Positions 9,808-22,232 of a stretch of DNA of 64,000 bases are shown piece by piece. Under the pieces are notes generated by a model. That model was not told the origin of the DNA and ran no database searches. It saw nothing but the letters and a program-made list of their open reading frames with translations. This DNA is from Hemibagrus wyckioides. Taxonomy: Eukaryota; Chordata; Actinopteri; Siluriformes; Bagridae. The stretch is taken from assembly GCF_019097595.1 (NCBI RefSeq), contig NC_080719.1, positions 16,017,501 through 16,081,500 of the forward strand, given 5' to 3'. Numbering within the stretch: position 1 is the first letter of the stretch; every line of letters starts with the position of its first letter. A program made the translations under genes and the position numbers.

Positions 9808-11591
9808 CATGCACATAAATCCCATTTATACCAGGAAGTTTGAAACATTGATGTGTAGGTAATATGCCAATATCTTAAAATGAATGAAATATTATACAAT
9901 TATTGACAATACATGTAATTATATAAGACCATCAAAGTCTTTAAGTGTAAGGACTACTGAGGTTAAAACTGAAAACTGAAAACAATAGAGCTACACATTT
10001 ATTTCAAGCCAATTATTCATCAAATCCCATTCATCTAAGTCACTCTATCCACATACACATGCTACACAGGAACAGTGAGAACTCTCACAACAACATCACA
10101 GCATGGCTCAATACACCACCACAAACATTCCAAACACTCAGTTCCAAACAGGAAACTGAAAGTCAGTCTGTATTTTAAACAAATTCAAGAGCTATGCCTA
10201 CCTGCTAGCCTGTTAGCAAGCTGGGACCTATTCAAATAAGCAAGTCCCTATTTTGACTTAGTGAAGACAAATGTCTTACTTTTTGTTGATGTTAATGTTA
10301 CAAACCCTTTAGCACATGATGTTTTGTTGAAAGGGCCATATTTTGGAGTTTTATATTGAAGATGGATTTCGGGACAAGTTTCCGCAAATATAATTACGTC
10401 TATGCCTGTGTGTCAGATCAGATGGACCACATTGGTTTTTTAGTTAAAGTAATATAGATCTATGGCTTATTAAATATGTAATGAATGTCTTCTGTGGTGA
10501 CCAGAAAGAAAAGAAACACTGAGTAACTTCAGCTTCAACTTACTGTATAAAACAATACGGTTTTTCATGAGCTCTCTAAAGAGGCTTTTCAACAAAGCGT
10601 TACATTTTAGACGCATGTGAAAACACTCCTTAACCCTAGTGTGACATACAGTCTCAGCACAACTGTTACTGCAAGTCACATTTAAGTGTTATAAGCATAC
10701 CTCACACTGTGACAGCTCAAACTGTCAGTAATGGTGATCAGAAAGTGTGTGTGTATGTGTGTGTGATTGTAGGTGGCAATCCAAGGGTGTTTGGTGTCAC
10801 GGTTCATGAGCTTTGCCGCTTTTTCTGCTGGATCTGTTTGATGTTTTCTGGGCCTTGTCGGCGGCTGCCACTTAGCGCCGGTGTGACAGTCATGGCCCGG
10901 GGAGAGACTGTCAACAAAAGAAGAGAAGACAGGCATTCAATCCTGTAATAATAGCTCGACCAAAGGCAGGTCCACCATTCTCATGGACTTTGATCACAGG
11001 ACCTGCATGCACACCTATGTGGGAACTATTTATTTGTTTTGCAGGTTAGGAGACATTCAGCTGGACAGATGAGACTTTGTGGTTGGCTGTTGTTAGAAAA
11101 TGCTTTTGACATTTGTGACCCTTTTTTGTGGAAGAGGGAAAAGGGAGCTTTGGATACTGTAATAGCTCTTTGTAGACATCTCTAAAACTTAAATAAAAAT
11201 ATACTTCACATGTTGTGTAATCAAAGATGCTACCTGCACAATATATCTATTAAGATCACTGATGTAACATTCAGTCTCATTTAGCATAACATTATATATG
11301 ATAGCTTTTTCCATACAGCGGACTGAATTAAAAATTCTTTTTAGATAATTGAGTACTTGTACTTTGTTATTATATTTTAGTATTATTTTGGAATATTACT
11401 AATTTACTTAAATTAATTTTTTTCTTAATCTTTACATAGTTATTTAGGACAAATACCTGATGCCTCAAAATCTCAACAGTCTCAGTTCAGCATCACATCC
11501 TTTCAGTTTAGGGTCCAGTTTTCTTCATCAACTCATCATCTTCAAATGTATCTGTGTGCAAACCTGGACTGCACTGGCCAACTTGACTCTT

Positions 11592-11626
11592 CTGTGTGTG
11601 TGTGTGTGTGTGCGCATGTGTGTGTA
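11592..11626. repeat. TG microsatellite
   Basis: TG dinucleotides with one CGCATG interruption. Confidence 0.85.
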
Positions 11627-11782
11627 ATAATTTGCCCCAGTTTAATTTACATTTTTACATATTTGCAATGCACAGAGCAAATGACAGATGATTTATCTCA
11701 TTTATATTACACATTTGAGCAGTCGAGGGCTTTGCTCAAGGGGCCCAGTGGTGGCAGACTGGTGGTGCTGGGATTTGAATTG

Positions 11783-12040
11783 ATGATGATGATGATCCAT
11801 CCATTTTCTGTATCCAACACACAGTTGCAGGGAACTTGGAGGCGATTCCAAGGGACACAAGGCAGGAGATAACCGGGATGTGGTGCCAACCCATTATAGG
11901 GCACAATCACTGCCCTGGACTGAGAAAGGAAACCAGATTACACGGAGGAATGACAAGGAGACCATGCAAGATATACTCACAAGACAGTAAACACACACAA
12001 GGCAGTGGTGGCAATCAAACCTGGCAGTCTGAGGTACTTA
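11783..12040 (-). repeat. tRNA-derived SINE with ATCC-type tail
   Basis: On the minus strand the order is a B-box-like CCAGGTTTGATTGCCACC, a SINE body with GATTGTGCCCTATAATGGGT, and a tail ending in GAAAATGGATGGATCATCAT. It is the most complete copy of this family in the window, with the A-box end degraded. Confidence 0.7.
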
Positions 12041-14588
12041 TGCTATCATCTATGCCAATATTTTATTTATTATTCAAGTTTTATTTAATTTAAATTATAG
12101 CCATTTATTTTATGACCGTGAGACATAACATGTTATTGAAAGATTTTTTATCCTTTACCATCTATTATCACCACAGCATATCAGATAAGCCACGCGCACG
12201 CTTTTCTCTTCAAAAAATTTCTCAATCTGAAATCTCTATTCATTGAAGGGAAGAAGCATGCTGCTGATCAGACAGATTGCCCTTATCACTGATAGCACAG
12301 ACAATAGATTATGGTCATGAGCAGGAAATGCAAATGGTGTCTAGTGATGGCAGTAGCGGTCAGCTCCAGAATTAGAAACAGATGTTTATCCAGGCAATTC
12401 TGCAGTGTGCCATGGCACTTATCTTAGACACCTGCTTTGAAGGAAAGCCAGGAAGTCAACAATGGACATAAGACACCTTGAATAATTTTATTAAGGAAAC
12501 GTTAGTATTAAAAGGGTTTTAAAATACACAGCCAGACAAGATGACAGGGTGGTGTGCTTAGTGTTGCGCGCAGAAAAACTGTCTCAGCTATTTGGCTGTG
12601 AAGGAAGACATAGCAAGATAGATTTCAACAAAAAAAAAACTAGCAGCAGAGGTGAGAAATAGAAAGGAGAGACAGAGTTGAAGAGCGAGTCCCGGGAGTT
12701 CTAGGATTGAACCGGTGAGTTCACAGGAGAGAGGGAAAACAATAATGCAAGCTGTTTCAGGGATATTGTCGGTACTAAGAGGGAGGTCGGATTTCAGGCT
12801 CTTTTTGAGGACTTCGATGATACAAAACAGGCCTCATTACTGAGATATTATCTCCATTCATACACTTCCAGAGCCGCTCGGAGCCCTGCTGGGAAAGATT
12901 AGGTTGCTTTCGCTTGTGAACATCCTTCCCAGCTGCGGAGGTTTTCTAAACTTGGGGCACACCCAGATATTCTCAAACATCGATGTTGCACACGGAGCTG
13001 TTTAAGCCCTAATAGCGTAATATGTGTTTATTTAGGACTTGTGGGTGTGAAATGGTGATCCTCCACAAAACAGTTAATATGACAAAATCTCTCTGAATTC
13101 TGAATCAAACACGAGACTCACATGCCAATACAAGGCATAATCACTTATATTTTAAAATGATATTATGCAAAAAAAAAGTGGGGTCCTTTCACTAAATCTC
13201 AGGGATCTCACCATACAGTAGTATGCTAAATGAAACAAAGTGTCCTTGTGTGCATCATGTTTCTCAGAGCAGTGACCAGGCTGAATGTGCGGATATCTCC
13301 AGCCACATCTGACATTCAGATGGACGACGAGACTTTGTTCTTGACCCCAAGGGCACACAGGCTTTAAAGCGAAACATCTTACAGTGCCCAGAATGATTTT
13401 AATTACCATTAATTTCCAAAAGGAAAGGGGCACAGAGACTTCCGGGGTGGTTTAGTGTTCCGGAGGGGCTGAGATTGCCTGCATGAAAGGGTTTCCTGCT
13501 CATCTGGGATGGCTGAAAACAGAGACATCTGCTCATAGGCTTGTGGAAAGAAGGACATTTCATTTCTCAAGAGTGCACAATAAAAAGGAATCACCTACAA
13601 GTCTATGCAGGAGTACTTGCTTACATCCAAACATTTGGACTCACGGCAATAAACAAACTTCTTGATGGCTTTTGTCACCTTTAAGGAACAGAGAGAACAA
13701 GTTCCATCCCCTGGACCTGATAACAAGACCTGAACATCCTTCAACAATTACACAGACAGCCTGTAATCACTCAGCTATCCCAAACACAACTTCAAGTCAT
13801 TAATTTTTTTTTTTTAAACAGATGGTAAATTTAGCGCTGGTGCAACCAAACCAGAGTCAGTCCTACGTAATTGTTGTCGTGTTCCTTGCGCAACAAGAAA
13901 CTAGCGTGAAGCGTGGCAATTACTATCACTCTGTCCTGCTGTTTTTTGTGAGGACAGAATACACTTGTGGATGCCGAGAGCACTCAGGGAACACTGTGGT
14001 GAGGTTTAATTGGGGATAAAGGACTGTGAATTTTTTTATGACACCTCAAGCTGATAAATTGGAGTGGCGCTAAAGAGAACCTTTGATGCCCAACACCCAG
14101 AACCCTAAAGGCCAACCAACGCAAGTGAACAGGAATGAGTGAGGGGCTGAGCTCAAATTCTCCAGACTGCTGTCTCCACCAGGTTTTATGAGTGAAGCGT
14201 GAACTTCAATGTTTCTTCATGGTATTTGTTAACAACATGATGTTGAGTAAGTGTGAAGTGACTGTGGCCCCTCTCTCCCTCAAGCACACTTTTCCACTCC
14301 GTTTCCTCTTCATCCTCAGTGCTGTACAGATCACTGGAACCTTTTAAATGCATGACACACTTCCAGTGAGCAGTGCCTTCATTAAGCACTACTGCTGAAG
14401 CATGCAACAAATTGTTCTGTAATTAAGTGGTGAATGAGTAGTAATAAGTGAACAAACAAGTAGACAACCAAAGAAATAAAAAACCTTTTTATTAAAAAGG
14501 TTAAACAAATGATTACCAGTTTCTTCCCACCTCCTAAAAATGCTTGTGGGTGGAATGACTATGTTAAATTTCCCCTAGGTGTGAATAA

Positions 14589-14599
14589 GTGTGTGTGTT

Positions 14600-14633
<34 letters not shown>
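14589..14633. repeat. TG microsatellite
   Basis: Long TG tract in the polrmt-fgf22 interval. Confidence 0.9.
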
Positions 14634-14634
<1 letters not shown>

Positions 14635-15330
14635 TGCCCTGTGACATTTCATCTGTGGTATATTACCCAGTATTCCCAGGATAAAATCTGGATACACTGT
14701 GATTTCGACAAGCATAAGGTGGTTCCTGAAAAGGAAGGAAGAATTGAAGTGAAGTAACAAACACCAGAGCACAAAACTTAAAGTTAAATTTGTATCAAAT
14801 ATAATATCAACTCAAAGCGGAACTGAAGTGATTTGCATGTTTATCTAAAGCTTTGGTTATAAATCATGCATCTTTTGTTATGCTGATGGTTTTACAGGTA
14901 CAACAGGATACGTCAAAGTGAGTATAGATCATTATATACATCATAAGACATGATGTCTTACGATGAAGAGCAATATCCTTGGGCTGATTTTGTATATGTA
15001 TTACTACAACTCTCATTCAGATTTTGTAACATTGAGGCATGAATCATGAAGACATCAAATACATACCTGATAAACAGTCACATTATTAATGGTCATCTTT
15101 TATTTGTGAAGTATCATTATAAGAGAAATGACATGGGGTTAAAATAATAACATGAAACAACTCTGTGGGTTGGAGCAATTAATATAACACACGCTGCTCT
15201 TGCCAGATGATGATTATCCTGGCAGTGCCGGAAAAAAGGTGATAAATGATTCAGAGAGTTATACTTGTGCAGTGATTATGAATAAACCTGGACCCACCCA
15301 TCTCCATTAGTTGCCCTGATACAAGCCCAG

Positions 15331-15526
15331 CCCAGGATAAAATGCGAGGGAAGAGTGAACCACCCCACCAAACAGCAGACAGCAGGGCAAACAGAAAGAG
15401 CGTGGACACCCAGCTACGGCTATACAGCCTCTCTCAGTCACACAGACGTGCTCTCACTGCTTGTTCTCTCTCTCTCTCTCTCTCCTGCTCCACTCTCACT
15501 CCCTCTCTTTGACACACACACACACT

Positions 15527-15558
<32 letters not shown>

Positions 15559-16001
15559 CACAAGTAGACACACAATTTGCTCAACTCATTCACAGACACG
15601 GGTCAGGCGGCCTCACGTTTCACCTTGCTCTGCCCCTGGTTGAAAGAAGAGGGAGCCTCTGCAAGGTGCAGCCATAGTGCCGCAGTGGTTTCACAGCCGG
15701 GTAACGTTAAGTCAAGAGACCTGAGCGCTCCAGGGAAACTTGAGAAGAGCTAGAACCTTCTTAGGAGATGGAATTACAAAGCGCTACATCACCTCTGCAG
15801 TGAAGGAGCAGGACAACCAGACACACAGACTCAAGACCATCAAATTGTGACTCACATCAGTTCGGTTTGCCATGCTCTTCCTGAATGGTTCCTGGTGAAA
15901 GCAGCTGCTGCTCACAGAGACTGTACGCAGTGGGGTGGCGAATGGGGAGCACCATCATGCCAGCTATTTGTGCAAGGTGCACCTTGGGAGTGTGACCCAC
16001 C
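15331..16001 (+). promoter_or_regulatory. Probable fgf22 promoter and 5' leader with upstream ORFs
   Basis: GATAAAATGCGAG near 15336 could serve as a weak TATA-like element; the transcription start is not defined. The leader contains TC and CA microsatellites and two short upstream ORFs, 15872-15898 and 15885-15995. The second has 36 codons and stops six bases before the fgf22 ATG. The main start context, CCCACCATGT, is good. Confidence 0.45.
15461..15562. repeat. Compound TC / CA microsatellite
   Basis: A TC tract (15461-15484) and a CA tract (15512-15562) lie in the predicted fgf22 leader. Confidence 0.9.
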
Positions 16002-16362
16002 ATGTGCAAATGGACGGCGGCCGTTGCTGCTCACTGCGCCGACCTCACCTCTATCGGCCCAGCCCATATCGGGCTACCTCTTCTGCCCGGTGCTCTCCCT
16101 GTGCGCCTTGCATGCCTCTCCTTTCTCCTCTTTCTGGCCAGTGCAGCTCTTGCAGGATGCCCGGCCGGATTGGGTCATGACCCACTGCACGTGCTGGCGC
16201 GAGGCACAAACTGCTCATGGACTCTGGAACGCCACACACGCAGTTACAACCACCTGGAGGGTGACGTTCGGCTACGCCGCCTGTATTCCGCCAACAAGTT
16301 CTTCCTCTGCATCGACAAGACCGGCAAGGTGGACGGCACACGGCGCAAAAACTATCCAGACA
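16002..16362 (+). CDS. fgf22: fgf22 exon 1
   Basis: It encodes residues 1-120 plus one base of codon 121 and ends ATCCAGACA|GTGAGTAC, a strong donor. It contains the signal peptide, the glycosylation site and the first strands of the trefoil ([20 protein letters not shown]). The in-frame ATG at 16002 has a good Kozak context. Confidence 0.95.
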
Positions 16363-19300
16363 GTGAGTACGCAGTAGCGTCTTTTCCCTCTTAGCCTACT
16401 ACAAAGGGTGTGGGCTTATTATGTATCAACCTTCACTTTTATTGCATGCATGCTTTTTTATGGCTTTTTTATCACACGGGATTCCTCTGCCTTTGCTTGG
16501 GTTGACAGATTTTACCTTCAGTTCCTTCAGGGTCATGAGCTAATGCAAGGTGCAAGGCTTTGCTAGATATTCTTTGGAATTGAAAAGGCATGGCCATGTT
16601 ACAACAGAATAACCTTTTGAATTCTAAAAGATGTGTGGTGGCTGGACAAGAATACGAGAGCAGGGAGTAAGAGAATTTCTTCTGAGAATATTTGTTAGAA
16701 ATTTGGCCACAATAAATTATATGCATTTTATAATTTTATAAATGATGATATGATAGTAAATGGTAAGAATATTATAAATTTTACAATACACTATAAATAA
16801 ATAAATAGTATTATTTATTACTCTAATGTTTTACCTATATTTCATAGATATAACTTTCCCATAAGATTTTTCAATTGCAGGTGCAACATTTTATTCATTT
16901 TCCACAACATTTACTGGGACAAATTGCCCAAGTTTTGCCCACAAATTTCCCACAGTGTTGTTACTGGGCTTGCATGCTTTTAGCTACTCATAGCCATGCA
17001 GGATTTACCACATTTATTTCTCAGCAACCAGAGATTTGACAATATGAGATCATGTCAAGAAGACTTAACGGTCATGAGACTAACACATTGTAGTGGTTTG
17101 GGGGTCTGACCTTAGTTTGACCAAAGTCTTACTTTGTGTGTTTATATGTGTTGCTGAGTACCCTTTTTGCAAACAGTGTGAATCATCTCTTCCAGACCAG
17201 TCACTCCAGCTGGGAGCACAGCTTTTCTCTGTTGGTGTGCAGCTGTCCAGATTCAATAGAATTACACAGAATTGCAAGTGACTCTCATTGCATGATACTA
17301 GGTGTGGAACAATGAGGCTACACGTGACAAGCAGTATGATGGACTTCCGAATTCAGGATTAGGTTCAGGAAAGCCATGTGGACATACATCTGAGTTAATA
17401 TCATAAAATTCTAGCTTTTGGAATTTTTTAATCGTGTCTGGTCATTTCTGCAGCCAGTAATGTTTTGTTATAGACCCGAAGGAATGCCTGTCACCAACAG
17501 TTGCTTTCCAAAATTGTGGATTTTCTCAGTTTTTAGTTTCCAGGGCTCTGTCAGGTCTGCTTAGATGTTGCACATGGGTTTGGTGAGGTGAAATAGTACA
17601 GCCCTCCAATGCAATTTCCATGTTCATTTACTAACTATACACTCATTTCCTGCACCTAAATTTCAAAAGTGCCCCTTGAGTAGCAAGGGCCTCCTTTGCC
17701 ATGATATAATAGATCTTGCGTAATTCATGAATTGTTCTCATTGGTGCTAGCGGAAAAAAAACACTATAAATATTCCTCGGGACACTGCCTAGCAAAATGC
17801 CTGAACTATATTGGGAATTTTGCTAAGAATGTCAGGCAAGGTCGATCAATCAGATTAATATTGAATAAAATCAAATGGAGCTATTGGGCAGAATGTACCT
17901 AAATATAAATCTGGGCATATCTGATCTGTATTAATAAAATGCAGCAAAATACCTTCATACAAGAGCCATTATGTACATGTATTCTCATTTACAGATCCTA
18001 TTTTATTTCTCACAAATGCACTAGTGCTGTACTCATGGGTGGACTGCGCTGCTAACAGTGTTATCCACCTTCATGCCATCCACCTTCGTCCTCGGCATAG
18101 CCCCCATGATCTGTCAACACGCTGCCATAGCCCAAACAGGGGACATTCGTGCCCACCCCTGGCCCTACTCACTTTTTCCCTTTTTCCAGCCCACGCTCCT
18201 GACTGCTCAGGTGCAAAAACAGTCGGAATTAGTCAACGAGACCTCGGCTAATTGAGGTTGGAAAATATTGTATCAATCCCAGTGGAGTGGAACAGCAGAG
18301 GGGAAGATGCAGAGCCATGAATTCAAAGAAGGGAAACCAAGAGAGAGAAACAGAAAGAGTGAGACAGACAGCAAGAGGAACTCAGGTTTAAAATATAGAA
18401 AAGGTAGAATGAAAGAGGAGACAGGAGAGAGGGAGGTTTTGTGTGGGAATGATAGTAAGCCAGGGCTTCTTTTGTGTCAGAGAACTGTTTTGGTGAATGG
18501 AACAGTACCCATCTTGACTAGCACTGGCAGTCTGAGCTGAATTAAAACCTGGCCATGAGTTAAAGCAAACACTTTTTTTTCTTTTTCTTTTTTTCAAATG
18601 TTCTGGTTTTAGCACTTGTTTGTTGGCGTGCCTATTTTAGGAAAGTTCTAGTTTAGCCAGTATAAAGGCAGAACACTGACTCTGGGAAACAAATAATTTC
18701 ACTTACACAAGGAAATTCAATTCCGTGCTTTTGAACACCTTGTTCCGGCTATAATTCTAGCCAGAAGTTGAAGTAGTGGAGTACAAATTGGTTAAGCAGT
18801 GAATGGTTGAGATCAAGCAATTACAAGGTTGATGGACAATTTGAACGAATCAGAGAAGGATTTCATGATGAAGTGGTTTTTGGTTGTTTGGTAGTTTAAG
18901 TTGTTGTTCACTAAGCCAGATTTCTGAGCAACATTGATCATAAGCTATCTTCTGTCCTCTCAGAGATCAAGGGATCAAACAGCTAAAAAGCATTATCTTT
19001 GTTTAAATGTTGTGTTACAGATGGTTTAGCTCTGCTGAAAGGGGGAAAAACACACACACGCCCCTTATCCACAATTATTTTCTCCAACAGCAGTCCATTT
19101 GGAAGAATTTGTTTAGCCAAAGTTGTTTTCCTTTTCATTATTCATGTCACAGGTACTTATGAAATATTGGTGGTACGCAGTGCCAGCTTGCACGATCTTT
19201 TTTTTCCTCTTAAATTGGACTTTAAAAGGACACACTGTTAAAGTCTTGGGTGTGTGTGGCTAAAGACATGAAATGTTTGATTCGGGTCCAGGTGGTGACA

Positions 19301-22173
19301 CTGCGCTTAGCCCTGTGGAAATAAAGTCATGTAACCGGCATAATCAGAAAAGTCACTTGTGTTAAAATATGCTCAGTTTGCTGTGTGCCAGGCCCTGTAC
19401 CCTCTCTCTCTCTCTCTCCTCTGTTTCAGCTGTATTTCCAGGGGCTTGTGTCATGTTTACCAAGTTTCCCCGTCGTAGTTCTGCATCTCCCTTTACATGC
19501 TGCTCTTTTCCTTTGCTGTGATTTCATAGGCGTGTTGCGCTTGGCCCCAAGTCACAGGAAGAAAATCATCCACCCGTTCTGAATATATTGTGGAATTATT
19601 TAAAACATATTTCAAGAAGCAGGACTGTCAGTCTACTGAGGCACAGACAAGCCACAGAAGGGAGATTGTACACTGCTAATGCTGGCATATACTGTAGGAA
19701 CTTTAGCAGTCACCAGAGGTGAAAAGGAATGTATATTGCAGTTATATTCATTATTTTGGCTCAAACATGTCAGATGAATCTTATTTTCTGGAAGAATGTG
19801 TTTTAATATGCATTAAATTACTCGTGTCCAATAACAAAGTGTGTCTCAGATTCACAGACCCACGAATTCAACGCAGAAATGACAGTAATGATGGGAAATA
19901 TTTCAATAGTAATTTAGTGGTCAGGTCCTGTCCATTTTGATGGACAGGATTGAGGCTACATATAGGCATATGCGAGGATTTTATACAACTTGCCATTGAT
20001 TCAATCAGAGAAGTCGATATTGGTATTGTAACTTCATACCGCCATATAGCAGCACAACATTATTTGTTGACACGTTGATTTTGGAACAGCTCTCTTACAG
20101 CCTGGTCTTGCTATTTCACACCAATGCCAAGAGCCTGAGAAAAAATAGCATTTCTACTTAGCACTATTATGACCTCTGCATGAGATGTAAGTAATAACCT
20201 TAATATAGTGAAGCAGGTAGCCATTTTCCACATGCCATTCAAATAATTCTTGAACAAGCTAGTCAGTCTAATGTGTGGACCTTGTACCACAAATTTGAGC
20301 CCAGACTAGACATGTGCACAACTGATTTTCTTATGCTGTGTTTACGGTGAAGTTTGCAAACTGTAATTCCTCACCTATAGCCAGTAAAATCCACTGAAAT
20401 TCCACCATGAAATTATTATTATTTTTTTTTTTTACATTTTTCTAAATTACTTTATAGCAATACTTGGTTTAAGATCTGTAAAGAAACAGGCACAGTACGT
20501 TTATCTTTAAAATTGACTAGATTAATCATAGTTTTGAGAAGGAAATCATAAGCATTAGTTATCTTAGCTGGCTCAATGTTGCTAAGCTATTCACTAGTGT
20601 CTAGTGCTGTTGCTGCTGTACTGCAATTTCAGTCCAAATGCTGCAGTATCAGTATCGTATGTGTACAGTATCAGTAGCCACACCTGTCTGTGTTTTTTAT
20701 GAGCTCTATGTGCTGTCAGCACAAACAAAAGCCACACTTTCATGGTGGCAGCCATGTTTTTTCACACATTTCTCTTGTCGATATGGCGTTATAACTTGCA
20801 ATTTATCGCTTACAACACCACTACTGCTGAATTACAAGTTGAAAAATAAGTGATTTTGCTATAATGAACCAATCGGCTTATAAGGACCGGAAAAAACAGA
20901 TTTTCTACCATTTCAGGTTTATGGACAGCAGACAAGGTGTAACAATACTACTAACTTTGCAATCTAGATCATTTTACCAGCAGCAATAATGATAAAATCT
21001 GGTCAGGTTTTTTTTTTTTTTTGGCTATTCTGCACTAATGCTAAGTTGAAGTATTTAATAAATAGCATTAAAATAGCTTTTAAAATGATTAAAATGAAGT
21101 GTTCAATTTGACAGAGAAGAAAAATATGGCTCTGATATTTAGTTTCACGTTTATTTGTCATGTGCCAGTTTATTTGTCATGTCAGTTTTAAATTGTGGAG
21201 CTCCTATGCAAAATGTGTAAAAGTCAAAACTAATGGGCATTTAAACAAAAACTCACACTGAGAGTCTACTAGAGATTGTGGTCCTGATTAAGCAGTATGC
21301 CAGGTGATTCCAACCACTTCTCTGAAATCATAGAATGTTGCTTACTTTAAGTCTAAAGAGAGTTCCAGGGGCATGTGGTGCCAACGAGATGGAGAAAACT
21401 GCCCATTTAATCCTTTCAAACAGGGATATTGGGTCCAACTATAGTGGGAAAATGCACAAAGTTCATCTCTTGCCAGTTGTTCTTGGCACTGAACAGGGAC
21501 AAGGGAAAAACATGAAAGACACACACACACCATGTAGGAAAAGTGTGACAGGATATTTGAATTAATATAACTTCTGCTAACCAATAGATAAGTTTGATAC
21601 CATGAACGGACACAAAAAGTCACAATTAGCATTTTTTCCCAATTTGCAGTCTGCCTTTGGCTGCATTCTCAGTTTTACTAGGTTCATCAATATATTTATT
21701 GAATCTGACTTTGAGTCCACATGGCTTTCTTTTCTGCTTAATATACTGGGTGCTTAAAACACAGAGCTGTCTCTACCAGTAATGACTGAAATATCACATA
21801 CAACATCAGAGCACGCTGTGCACTAGATATTAAAGGTTTGTGAATAAGGTCAGAAAAATGTACATGTTTAAAAGGCCAGGCAAGCCATTTTAGCTTTGGT
21901 GTTTTAATCAGCTTTGGCATTTTAATCAGCTACAAATTCATTAATTATATATAGTTGTGTTTTGTGTTTCTGTGTCCCACATATCTGACAGAGTTGGTAA
22001 GAATAACCTGGATACCTTCTTGTGCACATACGCACACATAGCAAGACTAGCCAAGAAAGTCGACTGTTTGCAGAAAGTGACATATGGTACATTATTTGCA
22101 ATAAATACTGCTGGCATGCAGCTATCTTTTCTAGAACTGTTTGACTAAACTTTGGCAGAATCTGTGATGATTC

Positions 22174-22232
<59 letters not shown>

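Larger units (their letters stand above)
8601..15330. other. polrmt-fgf22 intergenic region, no additional gene recognised
   Basis: AT-rich spacer. It contains the B and A-type direct repeats (9325-9807), a SINE (about 11783-12040) and GT microsatellites. No exon with recognisable protein similarity was found. Because the two genes are divergently arranged, it should hold both promoters. Confidence 0.6.

Noticed and set aside
16051..16377. Other-frame ORFs overlapping fgf22 exon 1
   Set aside because: They are shadows of the GC-rich exon; only the frame starting at 16002 carries FGF homology and fits the donor phase.
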